From: an uncultured Eubacterium sp.
GTDB lineage: Bacteria; Bacillota; Clostridia; Lachnospirales; Lachnospiraceae
Assembly: GCA_937915825.1 (NCBI GenBank)
Contig: CALGGT010000022.1
Coordinates: 1-17,358 of the forward strand
Length of the DNA stretch: 17,358 nt
Direction: 5' to 3'
Below, in pieces: positions 15,017-17,358 of the stretch. The position numbers were made by a program, and so were the translations under genes. Position 1 is the first letter of the stretch. Each line of letters starts with the position of its first letter. Under the pieces are notes generated by a model. It was given only the letters and a program-made list of their open reading frames with translations, had not been told where the DNA came from and made no database searches.

Positions 15017-16777
15017 TCATGGGTTTACTTCTTCGGATAACTGGGAATAGATCATAAATTGCTCTTCCCACTGCGCGTTGATCTCTTCCAGCCGGTTGGA
15101 AATTTCCAACATTTTATCCGGATCGGTGTTGATGGAAGGGTCCTTCATTTGTTCTTCCAAACCATGCATGGTTTCTTCCAGATCGTGCATGGTTTCTTCT
15201 GCTTTTTTAAGTTCTCTTTTTTGCTTGTTTCGCTGGTTGGAAAGCTTTTTATTCCTGGCAAAACTTTCCTTTCCCGTGGATCCTTCCGCAAATGATCGGG
15301 ATGGATCCGTTGAATGGACGGGTTTCGTCTTATGGATATAGAGTTCCTTTTTTTCTAAGTAATACTCATAATTTCCGGGAATATCCAACATATTTTTTTC
15401 GTGGAGTTCTAAGATTCTTGTAGCAATCTTTTTTACAAAATATCGATCATGAGAAACAAAGAACAACGTGCCGTTAAAATTTAACAGCGCTTGTTCCAAA
15501 ATCTCACAGGACTCCATATCCAAATGATTGGTAGGCTCATCCATTAATAAAAGATTGGGTTGATCTAAGATTACCTTAGCCATGGTAAGCCTTGCCCGCT
15601 CACCACCGCTAAGATCCGAAACCTGCAGAAAGACATCGTCCTTTTGAAATAAGAAAGCTGCCAGAGCGTTCCGAACTTCGGTATGGGTCAGTGTGGGATA
15701 GGTATCATGAATTTCATCAAACAGGGTTTTCTCATGGGATAAATTCTGCAATTCCTGATCATAATATCCAATTTTTACGTGGGTTCCAAATCGGATCACG
15801 CCGGAATCCGGATTTAAATTTCCTTTCAGGATCTTTAAGAACGTGGATTTTCCGGTTCCATTCTTTCCAAGCAAGGCCACCCGTTCCCCTTTTTTTATTT
15901 CAAAATTCACCTGTTCAAACAAAGAATCCTCAAAACCCTTGGAAACATTCGTTACCTGTACAACGTCTTTTCCGGTTTCTTCTCCGGATTTTAAATGAAT
16001 TTTGATTCCGGGCATGGTATGGATTCTGGCCAGTTGTTCTTTTTTCTCCATAAACTGAGAATAGTTTCCTTTGTACACCCGGGTAGTCTGATCATCCAGA
16101 TCCAGTATCTCCGTTACCACGTGATCCAGAAAATACCGATCGTGGGAGACGAGAAGGATGCCGCCTTTGTAGGAGGAGAGATACGACTCTAACCACTGGA
16201 TCCCTTCCATATCCAAGTGGTTGGTGGGCTCATCTAAGATTAACAGATCCGGTTCCTGTACCAGAAGCTTCCCCAGGGCCACCCTGGTTTTCTGTCCGCC
16301 GGACAACGTGGAAACGGCCTGGGATAATTCCTCCTCTAAAAAACCCAATCCTTTGGCAATTCCTTTGATCTTACTTGGCAGAGAATATCCATCCAGATCC
16401 TTGAATTCTTCTAATTTCCGGTGATAGTCCGTCCATTCCTCTTCGGAAAGCTTCTCCATGTTATGTTCCATTTCCCGAAGGATCTCTTCTTTACGGATCA
16501 GATCAGCCTTAGGTAATTGAAATTCTTCATAAATCGTTCGCTCCGAATCCATCTGGCAGATTTGAGGTAAATACCCTACGTTTACATTTTTGCCGATGGT
16601 AATCTCACCAAAGTCCGGCAATTCTTCGTTCATGATCAATTTAAGGAGGGTTGACTTACCTTGGCCATTTCGTCCCACCAGTCCCATATGTTTAGAATCT
16701 CCGATTTGAAAGGAAACATGGGAAAAAAGCAGCCGATCTCCGTATTCTTTCTGTAAATCTTCGACTTGTATGAGCAC
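15017..16777 (-). CDS. ABC-F family ATPase with two cassettes and an unusually short linker
   Basis: ABC-F proteins are soluble twin ATPases that bind the ribosomal E site and act in translation or antibiotic protection. The 586 residues contain cassette 1 with Walker A GRNGQGKST (35-43), signature LSGGQ (158-162), LILDEPTNHLD (179-189) and VSHDR. Cassette 2 has GKNGTGKST (304-312), LSGGE (389-393), MDEPTNHLD (412-420) and VSHDR. An arm-like helical insertion lies in cassette 1 at about 80-155. A charged coiled-coil C-terminal extension covers about 505-586. The linker between NYSQFMEKKEQL (ending 249) and GKDVVQV (from 269) is only about 20 residues; most ABC-F proteins have about 80, containing the helical hairpin that touches P-site tRNA. 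There is no transmembrane segment. The start is GTG at 16777 with GGAGG (16789-16785) 7 nt upstream. The exact subfamily is unclear. Confidence 0.92.
   Translation of the reverse strand: MLIQVEDLQKEYGDRLLFSHVSFQIGDSKHMGLVGRNGQGKSTLLKLIMNEELPDFGEITIGKNVNVGYLPQICQMDSERTIYEEFQLPKADLIRKEEILREMEHNMEKLSEEEWTDYHRKLEEFKDLDGYSLPSKIKGIAKGLGFLEEELSQAVSTLSGGQKTRVALGKLLVQEPDLLILDEPTNHLDMEGIQWLESYLSSYKGGILLVSHDRYFLDHVVTEILDLDDQTTRVYKGNYSQFMEKKEQLARIHTMPGIKIHLKSGEETGKDVVQVTNVSKGFEDSLFEQVNFEIKKGERVALLGKNGTGKSTFLKILKGNLNPDSGVIRFGTHVKIGYYDQELQNLSHEKTLFDEIHDTYPTLTHTEVRNALAAFLFQKDDVFLQVSDLSGGERARLTMAKVILDQPNLLLMDEPTNHLDMESCEILEQALLNFNGTLFFVSHDRYFVKKIATRILELHEKNMLDIPGNYEYYLEKKELYIHKTKPVHSTDPSRSFAEGSTGKESFARNKKLSNQRNKQKRELKKAEETMHDLEETMHGLEEQMKDPSINTDPDKMLEISNRLEEINAQWEEQFMIYSQLSEEVNP
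15165..15199 (-). repeat. 21-nt offset duplication in the ABC-F coiled coil
   Basis: TGCATGGTTTCTTC occurs exactly at 15165-15178 and 15186-15199, 21 nt apart. The encoded protein reads EETMHDL then EETMHGL, a direct heptad duplication in the C-terminal coiled coil (about residues 527-540). Confidence 0.7.
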
Positions 16778-16824
16778 AACAAGTCCTCCCTTCGTACGAT
16801 TTTCTTAAAAATAAGTCTAACAAT

Positions 16825-16833
16825 GATTGTAAC
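16825..16833 (-). promoter_or_regulatory. Candidate extended -10 promoter of the ABC-F gene
   Basis: On the minus strand the sequence TGTTACAAT (16833-16825) is an extended -10 with TACAAT matching 5 of 6. It overlaps an imperfect palindrome, TAACAAT-G-ATTGTAA (16818-16832). The -35 region is only T-rich. It lies about 48 bp upstream of the GTG start. Confidence 0.35.
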
Positions 16834-16889
16834 ATAAAAGTTCCTTTTGAAAAATAACTTTTTTACTTTTTTTTTTCATAGAAATGGTG

Positions 16890-16895
16890 TATAAT
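16890..16895 (+). promoter_or_regulatory. Candidate rex promoter (-10 box)
   Basis: A perfect TATAAT lies 40 bp before the rex GTG start, downstream of a T-rich tract (16861-16876) that occupies the -35 position without a good hexamer. I could not find a clear Rex-type operator (TTGTTAA-N4-TTAACAA) nearby. Confidence 0.55.
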
Positions 16896-16922
16896 GTAAT
16901 TGCGACTTAGAATTAAGACCAT

Positions 16923-16938
16923 GGAGGTTAATTTTGTG
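16923..16938 (+). promoter_or_regulatory. Ribosome binding site that selects the rex GTG start
   Basis: GGAGG (16923-16927) is followed by 8 nt and GTG (16936-16938). An in-frame ATG at 16921 overlaps the Shine-Dalgarno and lacks one of its own, so GTG is preferred. The protein then begins MEEKRISSAVIKRLPRYYRYL in several short segments typical of Rex. Confidence 0.8.
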
Positions 16939-17358
16939 GAAGAGAAGAGAATCTCAAGTGCTGTTATCAAGCGACTTCCCAGATATTATCGATATTTGAA
17001 TGAGTTGTTGGAACAGGGCACGGAACGCATCTCATCCCAGGAACTTAGTAAAGAAATGAATCTTACTGCGTCGCAGATCCGTCAGGACTTTAACCATTTC
17101 GGTGGATTTGGACAGCAAGGATATGGATATAATGTAAAACTATTACATGAAGAAATCGGTAAGATTCTTGGGTTAAACCGGCAATACAATGTGATTGTGA
17201 TCGGAGCCGGGAAATTAGGACAAGCCCTTGCAAATTACAGCGGTTTTCAGCGAAGGGGATTTCAAATCAATGGAATCTTTGATGTGAATGAAGAGATCAT
17301 CGGGAAAACGGTCCATCGTATTCGGGTACAGAATATGAAGGATGTGGCGGGATTTATT
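16936..17358 (+). CDS. rex: Redox-sensing transcriptional repressor Rex, 3' truncated by window
   Basis: Rex senses the NADH/NAD+ ratio and represses fermentation and respiration genes when NADH is low. The first 141 codons are present, out of about 210 normally. Residues about 1-80 are the winged helix: IKRLPRYYRYL, then ISSQELSKEMNLTASQIRQD as the recognition region, then FNHFGGFGQQGYGYNV, the Rex version of the S-x-FG wing segment. The Rossmann NADH domain begins with VIVIGAGKLGQAL (GxGxxG at 90-95, with Lys where many Rex have Asn) and Asp116 after IF, which should contact the adenosine ribose. The frame is open to the window edge. It is divergent from the ABC-F gene. What Rex controls cannot be judged from this window. 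Confidence 0.95.
   Translation, partial: MEEKRISSAVIKRLPRYYRYLNELLEQGTERISSQELSKEMNLTASQIRQDFNHFGGFGQQGYGYNVKLLHEEIGKILGLNRQYNVIVIGAGKLGQALANYSGFQRRGFQINGIFDVNEEIIGKTVHRIRVQNMKDVAGFI

Noticed and set aside
15960..16080. Frameshift hiding the missing ABC-F linker
   Set aside because: The frame is continuous, both flanking segments align with the expected linker ends, and there is no spare DNA between them that could encode the missing residues.
16818..16832. Imperfect palindrome TAACAAT-G-ATTGTAA as a Rex operator
   Set aside because: The half-sites point the opposite way from the usual TTGTTAA-N4-TTAACAA arrangement and are closer to the ABC-F promoter than to the rex -10. It is kept only as part of a possible ABC-F promoter.
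1..17358. Defence island, CRISPR array, prophage or insertion sequence
   Set aside because: No spaced direct repeats, transposase, integrase, phage or nuclease genes are visible; nearly all the DNA is taken by recognisable core genes.

Overview
The window looks like chromosomal housekeeping DNA from a low-to-mid-GC Firmicute, most probably a clostridium of the Lachnospiraceae type. This rests on AGGAGG-type ribosome binding sites, several GTG/TTG starts, sigma-A-like promoters (for example TTTACA-17-TATAAT), a folB-folK fusion, a chorismate mutase-prephenate dehydratase fusion, a lepA-hemW pair, a secreted Ig-like (Big_2) protein and a Rex repressor. The exact taxon cannot be read from the sequence. 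I see no phage, transposase, CRISPR array, tRNA or rRNA.

Layout. Positions 1-6814 form one plus-strand run: the purH 3' end, purD, glyA, folE, a folB-folK fusion, pheA (CM-PDT-ACT) and miaB. From purD onward the gaps are 1-37 bp, so co-transcription is likely. The first five genes fit one theme. PurD consumes glycine and PurH consumes 10-formyl-THF. GlyA makes glycine and a one-carbon THF. FolE and FolBK build the pterin half of folate. folP is not in the cluster. A cytoplasmic cyclophilin (6822-7346, minus) converges on miaB and diverges from an S66 LD-carboxypeptidase (7431-8441). That in turn converges on a secreted Big_2 protein of unknown function (8484-9287, minus). A divergent promoter region leads to lepA-hemW (9462-12417). 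A purine nucleoside phosphorylase follows with its own strong promoter and a TTG start (12491-13456). After it come a 17-bp perfect hairpin, a short 9-nt tandem repeat and an intrinsic terminator. Next is an SAH/MTA-deaminase-like amidohydrolase (13665-14939). An ABC-F ATPase lies on the minus strand (15017-16777), and the 5' part of rex runs off the right edge (16936-17358).

Unusual points. (1) Codon use changes sharply inside purD at about 1240-1315, and the purH tail is about 62% G+C. The left 1.2 kb therefore looks like a different genomic background, through recombination or an assembly join. (2) The ABC-F protein keeps two intact ATPase cassettes but has an inter-domain linker of only about 20 residues, where the family normally carries a long tRNA-contacting helical hairpin. 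(3) The purine nucleoside phosphorylase has an unrecognised tail of about 43 residues and sits beside an MTA/SAH-deaminase-like enzyme. I found no convincing new multi-gene system; most of the window is ordinary core metabolism.
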